The notes: generated from the sequence alone by a model not told the origin. A stretch of DNA of 64,000 nt from Rossellomorea aquimaris (GCF_003315075.1 NZ_QNRJ01000001.1:415158-479157); one strand, 5' to 3'. Counted from the first letter of the stretch, positions 1-9,197 are shown. Made by a program: numbers and translations.

Positions 1-1107
1 GTTTGGACCTGTTTCCATTTCCCGTTGTTCCTCTTCTTCCGGATGCATTTTCCCCATGTTGGTTTCACGAATTTTTTCATAGCTATTGGGTTGAGGCGGA
101 AGATTTTCTGTAACTGTTCTTCTGAATTCCTGCTCATCTTCTATGTTTAATCCATGATTTTCTCTATATAGAGCATTTAGAGGATGAGACACCGATCCAT
201 CTTCATTCATCTCATCGATTGTCATAAAGTGGGCAGGTAAGACAATCAATTCATCCGCAAGATCTTTATACCTCGAATACAAAGTTTTCCTTAAGTCCCC
301 TACCCAGTCTTCTGCTTTACCAGCTAAATCAGGTCTGCCTATCGAATCAATAAACAGAATATCGCCTGTTAACAAGTAATGACCGTCCACAATAAAGGAG
401 GTGCTCCCAATCGTATGTCCAGGAGAGTATACAGCTTTAATGGTCGTATCACCAACATTAATGACCGTGTCATCATTTAATTCTTTATATTCGTATTGAA
501 CGTCCTCTGCATCTTTAGGAGGCAAATAATAAGGAGAATTGTATTCATTACTTAAAGACCGTCCGCCTGAGATATGATCTGCATGCAGATGCGAATCAAA
601 TACTGCTTTGACCGATACTTCATGGTCTTGAATAAATTTCTTATAAGGTTTCAAAATTCGGCTGGTGTCAACGAAAGCTACTTCTCCATTTGAAACGATA
701 GCATAAGATAGACAACCTTTCCCGATACGGACAAATTGATAGAGTGAACCGCCTGAGACATCCCCAATTTTTACAGGCTCATGATATTCACTCCAAGCCT
801 GCATGCCTCCATTTACGGAATAAATGTTGTCCATTCCTGCTTCTACCAGCATTTCTGCCGTTTTCGTGGAAGAATTTCCTTTTGCACATATTACGTAAAT
901 GGCTTCATCACGTGGTAAAGTGGATTGAACAGCTCCAATATTTTCCTTCAGTTCGGAAAAGGGCTTATTTATTATTTTTACGTTCTTCCCTTCTACCTTC
1001 CAATCATCGAAGGCATCCTTTGGACGAACGTCCAGAATAAACATGCTGTCTCCATTGAGTATCTTTTTCGTTAGTTCCTTTGCCGTCAATTCTTTTACAT
1101 TTGTCAT
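1..1107 (-). CDS. Rhodanese / metallo-beta-lactamase persulfide dioxygenase-like protein (3' end outside window)
   Basis: Likely oxidises or transfers persulfide sulfur in the cytoplasm. An N-terminal rhodanese domain (about residues 1-110) carries a putative active Cys in CAKGNSS. It is followed by an ETHE1-like metallo-beta-lactamase fold with the metal motif SHLHADH and later PGHTIGS and TGDILF. The domain order is the reverse of staphylococcal CstB. The window holds 369 codons ending in TGPN. The full-length paralogue at 6907-8034 continues only six residues past that point, so only the extreme C-terminus is missing. Start ATG has a GGAGG-type site. A CstR-type operator lies 68 bp upstream of the start. 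Fold assignment is firm; the exact substrate is inferred. Confidence 0.9.
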   Translation of the reverse strand, partial: MTNVKELTAKELTKKILNGDSMFILDVRPKDAFDDWKVEGKNVKIINKPFSELKENIGAVQSTLPRDEAIYVICAKGNSSTKTAEMLVEAGMDNIYSVNGGMQAWSEYHEPVKIGDVSGGSLYQFVRIGKGCLSYAIVSNGEVAFVDTSRILKPYKKFIQDHEVSVKAVFDSHLHADHISGGRSLSNEYNSPYYLPPKDAEDVQYEYKELNDDTVINVGDTTIKAVYSPGHTIGSTSFIVDGHYLLTGDILFIDSIGRPDLAGKAEDWVGDLRKTLYSRYKDLADELIVLPAHFMTIDEMNEDGSVSHPLNALYRENHGLNIEDEQEFRRTVTENLPPQPNSYEKIRETNMGKMHPEEEEQREMETGPN

Positions 1108-1174
1108 ATGATGAATTCCTCCCTCTTTCTATTTTCATCCCAACGTATATAAATTATCCTATTTCCCACCTTTT

Positions 1175-1190
1175 AAACCTGTAGGGGTAT
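1175..1190 (-). promoter_or_regulatory. Putative CstR operator upstream of the 1-1107 gene
   Basis: AAACCTGTAGGGGTAT matches the ATACC-N6-GGTAT pattern seen at five other sites here, with one intact half-site and one degenerate half-site. It lies between a rhodanese gene and the rhodanese-MBL gene, so the latter may have its own CstR-controlled promoter. Confidence 0.55.
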
Positions 1191-1236
1191 TTAAAATAAT
1201 TATTTTTCCAATAATGAAAATCGAAGAAAGAATGAT

Positions 1237-1533
1237 TTAATCTACTTTACCTTCCCATGCGAGCATTCCGCCGTCCATATTTGTTACATTGAATCCTTGA
1301 TAGTCGAGAAACTTTACAGCTTGACTGCTTCTGCCGCCGGATTGACAGACCACGATGTACTCTTTCTTCTTGTCTAATTCATTCATTCGAAATTCCAGAA
1401 GTCCCAATGGAAGGTGGATACTTCTTGGAATTCTCCCACTTCTTACCTCAGCTGTTTCGCGAACATCAATAATATTTAATGTTTCTCCAGCTGTTAATCG
1501 TTCATTTACCCTACTTGCTGAAATTATTTTCAT
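1237..1533 (-). CDS. Single-domain rhodanese sulfurtransferase
   Basis: A 98-residue cytoplasmic rhodanese-like protein consisting of one domain. It has the family start IIDVRE, a catalytic loop CQSGGRSS with Cys at residue 63 and the C-terminal GGMLAW motif. Rhodaneses carry sulfane sulfur as a Cys-persulfide and pass it to acceptors such as glutathione, bacillithiol-type thiols or TusA. ATG start with GGGAGAGGG upstream. It sits 34 bp after the membrane-anchored rhodanese gene on the same strand, probably in one operon under the operator at 1994-2009. Confidence 0.92.
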   Translation of the reverse strand: MKIISASRVNERLTAGETLNIIDVRETAEVRSGRIPRSIHLPLGLLEFRMNELDKKKEYIVVCQSGGRSSQAVKFLDYQGFNVTNMDGGMLAWEGKVD

Positions 1534-1567
1534 TAATATTCCCTCTCCCTCAAAGGTTATAGCTCTA

Positions 1568-1930
1568 TTAATTGGACCAAGAATTCATTCCACCCTTAAC
1601 ATTTGTAACCGTTGTGAATCCTTGCTTTTTAAGCACTTTACAGGCACTGGCACTTCTCATTCCACTTTGACAAATCACAATGATTTCTTTATCCTTCGAT
1701 AATTTGTGAGCATGTTGTTGTAAAGACTGTAATGGTATGTTCTTAAAGTGTCTGATGTGATTTTGTCTGAATTCTCCCGGTGTACGAACATCAATGAATT
1801 GCTTGTCAGTATTACCAAACAATGATTTTAATTCATTCGTTGAAATTTGTTTGATATTTTCCCCTGGTTTCTTCATCATCACATAAAGATAAATAAGTAT
1901 GGCTAGTACAATTACTCCAATAAATTCCAA
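1568..1930 (-). CDS. Membrane-anchored rhodanese
   Basis: A 120-residue protein: an N-terminal hydrophobic helix (about residues 3-18) followed by one rhodanese domain with FIDVRTPGE and catalytic loop CQSGMRSA (Cys about 87). The anchor suggests a cytosolic domain tethered to the membrane. A GTG nine bases further upstream is possible, but it overlaps the GAGGTG ribosome binding site. The TTG used here is 8 bases from that site. A CstR-type operator lies 64 bp upstream, placing the gene in the sulfane-sulfur regulon with the neighbouring rhodanese. Confidence 0.88.
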   Translation of the reverse strand: MEFIGVIVLAILIYLYVMMKKPGENIKQISTNELKSLFGNTDKQFIDVRTPGEFRQNHIRHFKNIPLQSLQQHAHKLSKDKEIIVICQSGMRSASACKVLKKQGFTTVTNVKGGMNSWSN

Positions 1931-1993
1931 AAATATCACCTCATCTGTTTGAATTAATCTGATTCCAAAGCATTTACTTTATAGCTTTATAAT

Positions 1994-2009
1994 ATACCCT
2001 ACTAGGTAT
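1994..2009 (-). promoter_or_regulatory. Putative CstR operator upstream of the rhodanese pair
   Basis: ATACCCTACTAGGTAT has perfect ATACC/GGTAT half-sites separated by six bases. The same pattern precedes the cstR gene at 9838-9853. The position fits a promoter for the 1930-to-1237 rhodanese operon. Confidence 0.75.
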
Positions 2010-2036
2010 ATAGTCAAGTGCTGTGTATATCCATAG

Positions 2037-2064
2037 AAAAACCGACTCTGTCCTTAGAGTCGGT
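2037..2064 (-). terminator. Intrinsic terminator of the Gly/Pro-rich protein gene
   Basis: A 9-bp stem ACCGACTCT/AGAGTCGGT with a 6-base loop, followed on the minus strand by a U tract, directly after the stop at 2073. Confidence 0.85.
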
Positions 2065-2072
2065 TTGATATA

Positions 2073-2477
2073 TTATAGATAATAATAGTAGCGTTTATGT
2101 GGGCCCTTAAATGGGTTATTTACAATCTGCCCTCCAAGAAAGCCTAATCCAAGACCAATTAAACCTGCACCGATTGGATTAATACCATACCCGTAGCCTC
2201 CTGCCGGACCAAATGGTGGTGGACCGTAACCGGGCTGTGGAAATCCTGGTGGCGGAAAACCTTGGGGTCCCGCTGTACTACCATAAGGTCCTTGATTATA
2301 ATAACCTGGTCCTCCACCGAATCCCCCTCCTTGACCCTGGTTCCCTTCCCATGGTACATAGCCTGGATACATGCCTGGAGGATTGCCGCCATATCCAGTC
2401 CCAAGGTTTGGAAATCCGGATCCGGAGTTAAATAGGCTCATCAAGTTCTTTCTGTACATGGTTCTCCTCTCATACAT
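2073..2477 (-). CDS. Gly/Pro/Tyr-rich low-complexity protein
   Basis: A 134-residue protein of unrecognised family. After a basic N-terminus it has a long Gly-Pro-Tyr-rich segment with repeats such as PGFPQPGYGPPP. A short glycine-rich hydrophobic stretch (INPIGAGLIGLGLGFLGG) follows, and it ends in HKRYYYYL. The composition resembles small coat or surface proteins of spore formers, but no function can be assigned. I chose ATG at 2477, 8 bases from AGGAG; an upstream GTG overlaps that site. It has its own terminator, so it is probably monocistronic. It lies between two parts of the sulfur regulon with no evident link to it. Confidence 0.7.
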   Translation of the reverse strand: MYERRTMYRKNLMSLFNSGSGFPNLGTGYGGNPPGMYPGYVPWEGNQGQGGGFGGGPGYYNQGPYGSTAGPQGFPPPGFPQPGYGPPPFGPAGGYGYGINPIGAGLIGLGLGFLGGQIVNNPFKGPHKRYYYYL

Positions 2478-2714
2478 CTTCGTCACTCCTCTTTATTAGC
2501 CTATTAAGAAATGAGAAAAAGGGAAGGGCAAATGTCCCTGTTTGGGAAAAGTAGTGAGCCATGAACGGATTTCCTCTTCCGACCCCTTCCGTAATTCATG
2601 CTAAAATGGATAAAGCTACTACGGTAAATGGTTCTTATATCATAAAAAATTCACTAATTTCGTCTATAATAAAACTTATCATTGCATGTGTAGTATGGAT
2701 AGGAGTGGTTTACG

Positions 2715-3401
2715 TTGAAAAAATGGAATGTCCTGATTGTGGATGATGAGCCGGAAATGAGGCAGCTGATCAAACTGTATTTAAACAGAGATCAGTATTT
2801 CTGCTTAGATGCAGAGAACGGACTCGCTGCCCTTGATCAGCTGAAGAAAACACATGTGGATATCATGGTTGTGGATATCATGATGCCATTCATGGATGGT
2901 TATCAATTACTAAAAGAGGTTCGGGAAACAAGCCAGGTCCCTTTCATCTTCCTTTCGGCAAAGGGAGATGATTTAGACAAGGTGAAAGGACTTAGGCTCG
3001 GAAGTGACGACTATATGGTTAAACCATTTAATGCTGAGGAACTTGTTGCACGAATCGAAACGATTCTGAGAAGATCCTACGGAACTCAATCGTCCCAACA
3101 TTCAATGATTGAACGATATGGACCGGTGTCATTTAATTTGGCATCAAGGACGATTTCAGTTGGTGAACTTTCACCTCGTTTAACCTTAAAAGAATATGAA
3201 CTATTCTTGTTCCTGGCCCGTAATAAAGGAAGAGTGTATAAGCGAGATCAGCTTCTCGATCAAGTATGGGGAAGTGATTATGAAGGAAGCGATCGTACAG
3301 TGGATACCCATATTAAGACATTAAGGCTGAAATTGAAGAACCATGGACCTTTGATCGAAACGGTGTGGGGCCTTGGCTATAAGTTCGAGGGATCCGTTTG
3401 A
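2715..3401 (+). CDS. OmpR-family response regulator
   Basis: A 228-residue transcription factor. The receiver domain has the acidic pair DD, phospho-acceptor Asp in VVDIMMP and conserved Lys in MVKPF. It is followed by a winged-helix DNA-binding domain (about 130-226; LTLKEYELFLFLARN, DRTVDTHIKTLRLKL). It starts at TTG with AGGAG 9 bases upstream. Its stop overlaps the start of the sensor kinase by 4 bp, so the two are co-translated. Targets cannot be read from the sequence; the neighbouring DUF1002 gene is a candidate by position only. Confidence 0.95.
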   Translation: MKKWNVLIVDDEPEMRQLIKLYLNRDQYFCLDAENGLAALDQLKKTHVDIMVVDIMMPFMDGYQLLKEVRETSQVPFIFLSAKGDDLDKVKGLRLGSDDYMVKPFNAEELVARIETILRRSYGTQSSQHSMIERYGPVSFNLASRTISVGELSPRLTLKEYELFLFLARNKGRVYKRDQLLDQVWGSDYEGSDRTVDTHIKTLRLKLKNHGPLIETVWGLGYKFEGSV

Positions 3402-4807
3402 AAAATTTCAATCTGACTCTCAATAAAAAAGTCTCTCTTCTATTATTAAGCAGCTTATTTTTAACCATTGTCTTTTCATTTCTTTTTATTCATTTTCTCT
3501 ATAAGGATCTATATATTGGGACCGTTAAGGAGTCACTGCTTTATCAAGGACAGAGAACAGCTGATCACTATCACTATGGTGACGTAAGCGGGAGTGTAAG
3601 GGATAAAATCCTTTGGTATAATGTGATCTCCCCTTACGAAGTGTTTGTTGTGGAGAAACTTGAAGACTTAACCAAAAGCTTCCCATATCGTATTGATCAA
3701 AATCCTCTCATCAATAACAATGACAAAAGAGAATTGGCTAAAGGTAATCTGGTAATGAAAGAAGGATATGTAGAAGAATTTAACCGGAATGTGATTGGAG
3801 CTATCTTTCCTCTTATGAACCAAGAAAGATTAATGGGGTATTTACTCATATACATCCCCTTGGCTGAAATGACGGAAGTGTTCAGTAAAGGGATCCCTAT
3901 ATTGGTACTTACAGGTGTCATGTTTTATTTTGTATTGTTCTTGATCATTCAATCTTCTTTAGGATCATTATTTAAACCTGTTAGGGAAATGCAACAATTT
4001 TCAAATAAAGTGGCTAAAGGTGATTTTTCAGACAGGCTTAATGTCAACTCGAGAGATGAAATGGCAGAACTTGCCCTGACATTTAATAGTATGGTCGATT
4101 CTCTTCAACATCAAGAGGAACGGAAGCGTCAGTTTCTTTCGAATGTTGCCCATGAATTAAGGACTCCCCTTACCTATATTGGTGGATATGCAAAGGCACT
4201 GACCGACAAGGTTCAAACGAACCCTGAAGAAATGGAGAAAAGCCTGCGCCTAATTCAAAAAGAATCGATACGGATGCAGAAATTAATTACAGAGCTACTT
4301 GAATTGAATAAATTGGAGGATAGCTCTTTTTCTTTAGATATTGAACCAATTGTACTCTCTCAGTTAATTATGGATTCTTTAACACTTATCCGCCCTCATG
4401 CAAAAAACAAAAAAATGGATGTCCAACATGATTTAAATGAAGAATCCATTATTAATGGGGATCCCAACCGGGTCATGCAGGTATTCTATAATATTTTGGA
4501 TAATGCCTTGAAATATTCTCCTGAAGAGAGTCGCATTCTCATTCAATCGTACGAAGAAGGTGGAATGGCTGTTGTAAAAATCAGGGATACCGGTATTGGC
4601 ATTCCTGCAGGTTCCTTATCCCGTATCGGAGAAAGATTTTACCGCTCCGATTTGTCAAGAACAAGAAATACAGGAGGATACGGCCTCGGTTTATCCATCG
4701 CCAAAGAAATCATGAATAAACACGATGGTTCTTTGTCTATAGATAGTGAAGAAGACAAAGGAACAACGGTCTATCTAAGGTTTCCTTTACTTGAAATAAA
4801 AGACTGA
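3398..4807 (+). CDS. Sensor histidine kinase (HAMP, HisKA, HATPase)
   Basis: A 469-residue membrane kinase, partner of the upstream regulator. It has two membrane helices (about 12-34 and 166-186) flanking an extracellular sensor region of some 130 residues. HAMP follows, then a HisKA dimerisation domain with the phosphorylated His at about 252 in NVAHELRTPL. The ATP-binding domain has N-box NILDNALKYS, DTGIGIP and GYGLGLSI. The start is TTG inside the end of the regulator gene. The ligand is unknown; the sensor region matches nothing I recognise. A strong terminator follows immediately. Confidence 0.95.
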   Translation: MKNFNLTLNKKVSLLLLSSLFLTIVFSFLFIHFLYKDLYIGTVKESLLYQGQRTADHYHYGDVSGSVRDKILWYNVISPYEVFVVEKLEDLTKSFPYRIDQNPLINNNDKRELAKGNLVMKEGYVEEFNRNVIGAIFPLMNQERLMGYLLIYIPLAEMTEVFSKGIPILVLTGVMFYFVLFLIIQSSLGSLFKPVREMQQFSNKVAKGDFSDRLNVNSRDEMAELALTFNSMVDSLQHQEERKRQFLSNVAHELRTPLTYIGGYAKALTDKVQTNPEEMEKSLRLIQKESIRMQKLITELLELNKLEDSSFSLDIEPIVLSQLIMDSLTLIRPHAKNKKMDVQHDLNEESIINGDPNRVMQVFYNILDNALKYSPEESRILIQSYEEGGMAVVKIRDTGIGIPAGSLSRIGERFYRSDLSRTRNTGGYGLGLSIAKEIMNKHDGSLSIDSEEDKGTTVYLRFPLLEIKD

Positions 4808-4832
4808 GTCAATAGCAGACTCAGTCTTTTTT
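4801..4832 (+). terminator. Terminator of the two-component operon
   Basis: Stem GACTGAGTC/GACTCAGTC followed by a run of T, beginning inside the kinase stop region. Confidence 0.9.
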
Positions 4833-4857
4833 GTTATTTTAAATACAAAATAGTCCA

Positions 4858-5778
4858 TTATCCAAATAGATTTTTAATGGATTTAAAGAAATCAGCGATG
4901 GCATTTAATAAGCCAGTAAAGAAGTCAGACACTTTTTGCCCGAACCCTTCATCTTTGACAATTTCCTTAATCGTGGTTTGGATGTCATTGGTCAGGTCAT
5001 CTAATTGTTGTTGAACATTATCAAAGTTAATATCCAGTGACCTCATTTTTTCAAACAAATCGATTAATAACTGGCGATCCTCCGGGCTTAGCTCGATGTT
5101 CAGAGTTTGAAGCTTCTCTTCAACGATTTGTTCAACTTCTTCTTTCGTAGCGGGATCCTGTTCGGCTATTTCCTTCTTTATTTCGGTTAACAGGTTGCTG
5201 ACTTCTTCCTTATCAATCCCAGCTTCTTTGGCAAGTTCTGTTGCCACGGTTAATTCCTCGTTGGCAACCTCCATACGCACCGTATCAAGCTTCTCTCCAC
5301 TAACATCATACGCTTTATAAATTCCGACTAATGCAGAATGACCACTTACCTTTATAGGAGAGGCCACATCCACTACTGCGTTCTCGACGCCTGCAGTTAA
5401 TAAAGCATTTGAATACATAGAATTCGTCACTTCCGTAATATTTTCCGGTGTCACAATATTAACCTTCAGACCCTCGCCTTTTTCTTTGCGAGTAATCATG
5501 GCGGAGGAAAACATACGGGCATTACGGTTTTCACCTTCAATATACTTCACAAGGTCTTCGCCCGTTGCCGTAAACTCTTCCACTTCGGTTCCGTCTTCCA
5601 TTCCTAATTGATCTTGAACCTCTTTCTTTTGTTCGCCGGTAAGGGTTTCCCCATATACAACGATAGGCAGGCCGAATTTTTCATTGATGCTTTTTTTATC
5701 ATTATCTGCAGCAAATGCTGGCTGGGTGAGGCCCACCATTAGTGATAATAGTAAGGCAATGGTAATCAATTTCTTCAT
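4858..5778 (-). CDS. Secreted DUF1002 (YpuA-like) protein
   Basis: A 306-residue exported protein. It has a clear signal peptide (KK, hydrophobic core, AFAAD cleavage region near residue 23) followed by a DUF1002 domain as in B. subtilis YpuA. The second half is acidic and helical, with coiled-coil-like stretches (TKEEVEQIVEEKL, DNVQQQLDDLTNDI). The C-terminus is amphipathic and hydrophobic (FFTGLLNAIADFFKSIKNLFG) and may associate with the membrane. Its biochemical role is unknown. It is convergent with the two-component system; a good GGGAG site precedes the ATG. Confidence 0.85.
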   Translation of the reverse strand: MKKLITIALLLSLMVGLTQPAFAADNDKKSINEKFGLPIVVYGETLTGEQKKEVQDQLGMEDGTEVEEFTATGEDLVKYIEGENRNARMFSSAMITRKEKGEGLKVNIVTPENITEVTNSMYSNALLTAGVENAVVDVASPIKVSGHSALVGIYKAYDVSGEKLDTVRMEVANEELTVATELAKEAGIDKEEVSNLLTEIKKEIAEQDPATKEEVEQIVEEKLQTLNIELSPEDRQLLIDLFEKMRSLDINFDNVQQQLDDLTNDIQTTIKEIVKDEGFGQKVSDFFTGLLNAIADFFKSIKNLFG

Positions 5779-6045
5779 TAATCATTCTCCCTTTTTCATG
5801 ATGGATAGATAATAGAGCTATTCCACTCTTCCATTGTACTAGTCTCATTAAGTATGTTCATCCATCTAGAGTCTTATTTCTTTCTGTTGATTAGACGAAC
5901 CATACCAGAGGAAAGTTACAATGACTTTTTTGTGCACTACTATAACACGCACGAAGCTACAACACAAAAAAGCTTCGTTCTGTTCACTAGAAATCCTCTA
6001 TAGGGTAGAAGATACCAGGTGAATCAGAACTAAGCTTTAAATGGT

Positions 6046-6822
6046 TTACAGTATATCGAGCCAGATTTTAATCGCTGTAGCCAGGATTAAAACGGCTAGT
6101 ATCATTTGAAGAACCTTTGTATTCATTTTCTTTCCTGCCATAGCGCCCAGTGGAGATGCAATTAAACTAGCTACGACCATAATCATAGCTGGCAGATATT
6201 CCACTTGACCTGTCGATATCTTTCCGATTGTTGATCCGATTGAAGAAATCAACGTGATGGCAAGGGATGAAGCGATCGTCATTCTTGTCGGGATCTTAAG
6301 GACCACCAGCATAATCGGAACTAATAGGAAAGCTCCTGCCGCTCCAACGATACCTGCTCCAACCCCGACGATCAAGGCAAGTATCGCCGCTAACCATTTG
6401 TTAAATGTAACGTCCTCGAGTTTTATATCGTCAATGCCTTTTTTGGGAATGAACATCATGATAGCGGCAATTAATGCAAGAATTCCATACACAATATTAA
6501 TTCCAGCCTCACTCATGAATTTCGAACCATACCCGCCAATGAAGCTACCAATTAATATACTTACACCCATGTAAGTGATGAGGGTTTTATTAAGATAGCC
6601 TCCTTTACGGTAAGCCCAAACCCCACCAAGTGTGGCAAAGAAGACTTGAACTGCGCTAATACCTGAAACTTCGTGAGCAGTGAATGTTGCTACTCCAAGC
6701 AATGGCGGAATATAAAGGAGCATGGGATATTTAATGATACTACCGCCGATCCCTACCATTCCTGATATATACGAGCCGACAAATCCGATTAGAAAAATAG
6801 TCATGATAAATGCCAAATCCAT
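6046..6822 (-). CDS. tauE: TauE/SafE-family sulfite/organosulfur exporter
   Basis: A 258-residue polytopic membrane protein with about eight hydrophobic helices. It carries the glycine-rich signature [17 protein letters not shown] near the N-terminus and its internal repeat [18 protein letters not shown]. TauE proteins export or import sulfur anions such as sulfite or thiosulfate. Staphylococcal cst loci also carry tauE, where it probably disposes of oxidation products of persulfide. It lies 84 bp downstream of the rhodanese-MBL gene, but a hairpin sits between them, so read-through would be partial. Confidence 0.9.
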   Translation of the reverse strand: MDLAFIMTIFLIGFVGSYISGMVGIGGSIIKYPMLLYIPPLLGVATFTAHEVSGISAVQVFFATLGGVWAYRKGGYLNKTLITYMGVSILIGSFIGGYGSKFMSEAGINIVYGILALIAAIMMFIPKKGIDDIKLEDVTFNKWLAAILALIVGVGAGIVGAAGAFLLVPIMLVVLKIPTRMTIASSLAITLISSIGSTIGKISTGQVEYLPAMIMVVASLIASPLGAMAGKKMNTKVLQMILAVLILATAIKIWLDIL

Positions 6823-6850
6823 CGTGTTGTTCCTCCTCTTCTAATAAAAC

Positions 6851-6873
6851 GGGAACCTCTCTGGCAGGTTCCC
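6851..6873 (-). terminator. Hairpin between rhodanese-MBL gene and tauE
   Basis: Stem GGGAACCT/AGGTTCCC followed on the minus strand by GTTTTATT. The short U tract suggests a partial terminator that lowers tauE expression relative to the upstream genes. Confidence 0.65.
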
Positions 6874-6906
6874 ATTTTGATTATTTCTTTAGATTAGTAC
6901 GCTTGA

Positions 6907-8034
6907 TTATCGAACCGCACAGCGGTTTGGTCCAATTTCCATCTCACGCTGTTTCTCTTCATCTGGACTTACTTTACCCATGTTCGTTTCACGAATTTCC
7001 TGATACGCGTTTGGTTGAGGTGGAAGGTTTTCAGATACCAGCTTTCTGAATTCTTCTTCACTCTCGATATTTAAACCATGGTTTTTTGCAAATAATGTTC
7101 CCAGCTTTTCACCTACGGAGCCATCTTCATTTAATTCATCAATAATCATAAAGTGAGCCGGTAAAACGGTTAGCTCCATAGAAAGGTCTTTATACCGTTT
7201 GTAAAGACTTTCTCTAAGGTCAGCTACCCAATCTTCCGCTTTCCCGGCAAGATCCGGACGTCCGATACTGTCCACAAATAGAATGTCTCCAGATAATAAA
7301 TACTTTTCATCAATCACAAATGAAGTTGAACCGATTGTATGCCCCGGTGAGTAAAGAGCTGTGATATCAATCGTTGTATTTCCAATCACGACTTTATTCC
7401 CATCTTCAAGTGCAGCATATTCAAAGGTAACTTCTTCAGCATCTTTAGGAGGTAACCAATAGGTAGCATTTGTTGCTTCTGCAATGTTACGTCCTCCAGA
7501 AATATGATCGGCATGCAAGTGAGTATCAAATACATTTGTAATCGTTGCACCTTTTTCTTTTGCAAAATCGATAAAGATATCAGTCATACGAGTAGCATCG
7601 ACGATCGCTGCTTCACCATTTGACACGACCATATAGGATAGACAACCTTTTCCTAAACGTACAAATTGATAAAGCTCTCCGCCTTTTGTTAATTCACCCA
7701 CTTTAACAGGCTCCAAATGTTCGCTCCAAGCTTTCATTCCGCCTTGAAGGTAAGAAACGTCCATCCCTTCATCTGAAAGCATTTCCGCTACCATAATAGA
7801 AGAACCTTCTTTCGCACATACAACAAGAATGTCTTTATCCTTAGGGAGTTGATCCATTATTTCTTCTACACCATCTAAAAGAACGAAGTATGGGATGTTC
7901 AGGTATTCAAATTTTTCACCTTCAATTTTCCAATCTTCAAAGGCATCTGCATTACGAACATCTAAAATGAATAAACCTTCTCTGTTCATGACTTTTTGAG
8001 CCACTTCTTTTGAATTCATTGGTTTGACTGACAT
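6907..8034 (-). CDS. Rhodanese / metallo-beta-lactamase persulfide dioxygenase-like protein (CstB-like)
   Basis: A complete 375-residue paralogue of the protein at 1-1107. The N-terminal rhodanese has Cys 73 in CAKEGSS and GGMKAW. The metallo-beta-lactamase domain from about residue 120 has THLHADH (His 172, His 174, Asp 176, His 177), PGHTIGS and SGDILF. It ends in GPNRCAVR. It probably oxidises low-molecular-weight persulfides to sulfite or thiosulfate, the job of CstB/ETHE1 enzymes, with the rhodanese feeding sulfur in. It is the last gene before a hairpin in the tusA - dsrE-like - tusA/rhodanese operon. GGGAGG precedes the ATG. Confidence 0.93.
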   Translation of the reverse strand: MSVKPMNSKEVAQKVMNREGLFILDVRNADAFEDWKIEGEKFEYLNIPYFVLLDGVEEIMDQLPKDKDILVVCAKEGSSIMVAEMLSDEGMDVSYLQGGMKAWSEHLEPVKVGELTKGGELYQFVRLGKGCLSYMVVSNGEAAIVDATRMTDIFIDFAKEKGATITNVFDTHLHADHISGGRNIAEATNATYWLPPKDAEEVTFEYAALEDGNKVVIGNTTIDITALYSPGHTIGSTSFVIDEKYLLSGDILFVDSIGRPDLAGKAEDWVADLRESLYKRYKDLSMELTVLPAHFMIIDELNEDGSVGEKLGTLFAKNHGLNIESEEEFRKLVSENLPPQPNAYQEIRETNMGKVSPDEEKQREMEIGPNRCAVR

Positions 8035-8065
8035 AATTTAACCTCCCAGTATTAGTGTTTATACT

Positions 8066-8638
8066 TTACTTCACGTTCGATTCAACGTCTCCAGTCCAAT
8101 CGCTCATGCCTGGAACAACATTGATAACATTAGTAAATCCTTTTTCAGCTAATAATTGCGCCGCCATGTCGCTTCTGTTTCCTGTACGGCAAACCACATA
8201 AATGTCCTTGTCTTTATTCAATTCGTCTGCACGTGTTTCAAGCTCTCCAAATGGCACCGAGATCGAGCCTGGAATATGTTTGAATGCATATTCGGCTTTT
8301 TCACGGACATCCAGAACAACGACATTTTCATCGCCCAATTTACCGGCCAATGTATCATTATCCGTTACTGATTCATGTTTACGCTCTACAGCCTCTTCAC
8401 CACTTGATTTGCGGACAAAGTGCTTCAGAACATCTCCTTCTTCAATGGTTCCGAGATAATCATGACCAGAACTTTTTGCCCAAGCTTGAAGATCCGCCTT
8501 AGAACCCTTGTCTGTTGCTTGGATCTCAATCACTTGTCCTGCTTCCAGGTTATTCATGGCCTTTTTTGTTTTTACGATCGGCATTGGACAAGCTAATCCT
8601 TTTGCATCTAATACGAAGTTTGTTTCAATCGTGTTCAT
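8066..8638 (-). CDS. TusA-rhodanese fusion sulfurtransferase
   Basis: A 190-residue two-domain sulfur carrier. Residues 1-75 are a TusA domain with the CPMP motif (Cys 17). After a linker, a rhodanese domain (about 95-185) has VVLDVREKAEY, Cys 150 in CRTGNRS and PGMSDW. The fusion resembles part of staphylococcal CstA, which joins rhodanese, TusA and DsrE modules in one chain; here DsrE is the separate gene just upstream. It probably relays persulfide sulfur between proteins. GGAGG precedes the ATG. A CstR-type site lies 16 bp upstream. Confidence 0.94.
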   Translation of the reverse strand: MNTIETNFVLDAKGLACPMPIVKTKKAMNNLEAGQVIEIQATDKGSKADLQAWAKSSGHDYLGTIEEGDVLKHFVRKSSGEEAVERKHESVTDNDTLAGKLGDENVVVLDVREKAEYAFKHIPGSISVPFGELETRADELNKDKDIYVVCRTGNRSDMAAQLLAEKGFTNVINVVPGMSDWTGDVESNVK

Positions 8639-8653
8639 TTATAAAACCTCCAA

Positions 8654-8669
8654 TTACCTCATAGGGTAT
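8654..8669 (-). promoter_or_regulatory. Putative CstR operator upstream of the tusA-rhodanese gene
   Basis: TTACCTCATAGGGTAT: intact right half-site and a 4/5 left half-site in the same N6 spacing as the other copies. Confidence 0.55.
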
Positions 8670-8686
8670 ATTTTATTTCAAAAAAA

Positions 8687-9166
8687 TTAGATGAATAAGT
8701 TCACGTTACCATTTTCAGCATCCGCTAAATACGCAGCTACTCCTGCATACTCGATTTCTTCTAATAATTCATCTTTGTGTAAACCTAATAAATCCATTGT
8801 CATGGTACACGCAACCAGATTGATTTCTTGTTCCCTTGCCATGTCAATTAAATCAGGTAAAGGCATAGCATTATGCTTCTTCATAACACCTTTGATCATT
8901 TTAGGACCCATGCCCATGAAATTCATGTTGGATAATCCCAGCTTATCTGCTCCGCGAGGCATCATACCCCCAAACATTTTCTCCATAAATCCTTTTTTCA
9001 CAGGTACCATTTCTTCTTTTCTTAAAGCATTCAATCCCCAGAATGTATGGAAAATGGTTACGTCATGATCATAAGCTGCCGCACCGTTCGCAATGATATA
9101 TGCCGCCATCGCTTTATCATAATCTCCACTAAAGAGAATAATATTGGTTGTTTTTCTTTCTGACAT
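8687..9166 (-). CDS. DsrE/DsrF/DrsH-like sulfur-relay protein
   Basis: A 159-residue protein of the DsrE-like family. It has the opening beta strand IILFSGDYDKA, a methionine-rich central segment (MFGGMMP, MNFMGMGPKM) and a conserved Cys 120 in VACTMTMDLLG. Such proteins act as sulfur acceptors or carriers next to TusA. It lies between a tusA gene and the tusA-rhodanese gene, each with its own operator, so the proteins are probably made together under sulfide or persulfide stress. Confidence 0.92.
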   Translation of the reverse strand: MSERKTTNIILFSGDYDKAMAAYIIANGAAAYDHDVTIFHTFWGLNALRKEEMVPVKKGFMEKMFGGMMPRGADKLGLSNMNFMGMGPKMIKGVMKKHNAMPLPDLIDMAREQEINLVACTMTMDLLGLHKDELLEEIEYAGVAAYLADAENGNVNLFI

Positions 9167-9181
9167 TGTATCTCCTCCTAA

Positions 9182-9197
9182 TTACTGTAAGGGGTAT
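9182..9197 (-). promoter_or_regulatory. Degenerate CstR operator upstream of the dsrE-like gene
   Basis: TTACTGTAAGGGGTAT keeps the GGTAT half-site; the other half is poor. It lies 16 bp upstream of the start, overlapping the leader. Confidence 0.4.

Noticed and set aside
2159-2431. Overlapping frames opposite and shifted within the Gly/Pro-rich gene.
   Set aside because: Low-complexity codon repeats keep alternative frames open; only the 2477-to-2073 frame has start and stop signals.
5951-5978. Inverted repeat ACGAAGCT/AGCTTCGT between tauE and the DUF1002 gene.
   Set aside because: Loop of 12 bases and no U tract on the tauE side; not enough to call a terminator.
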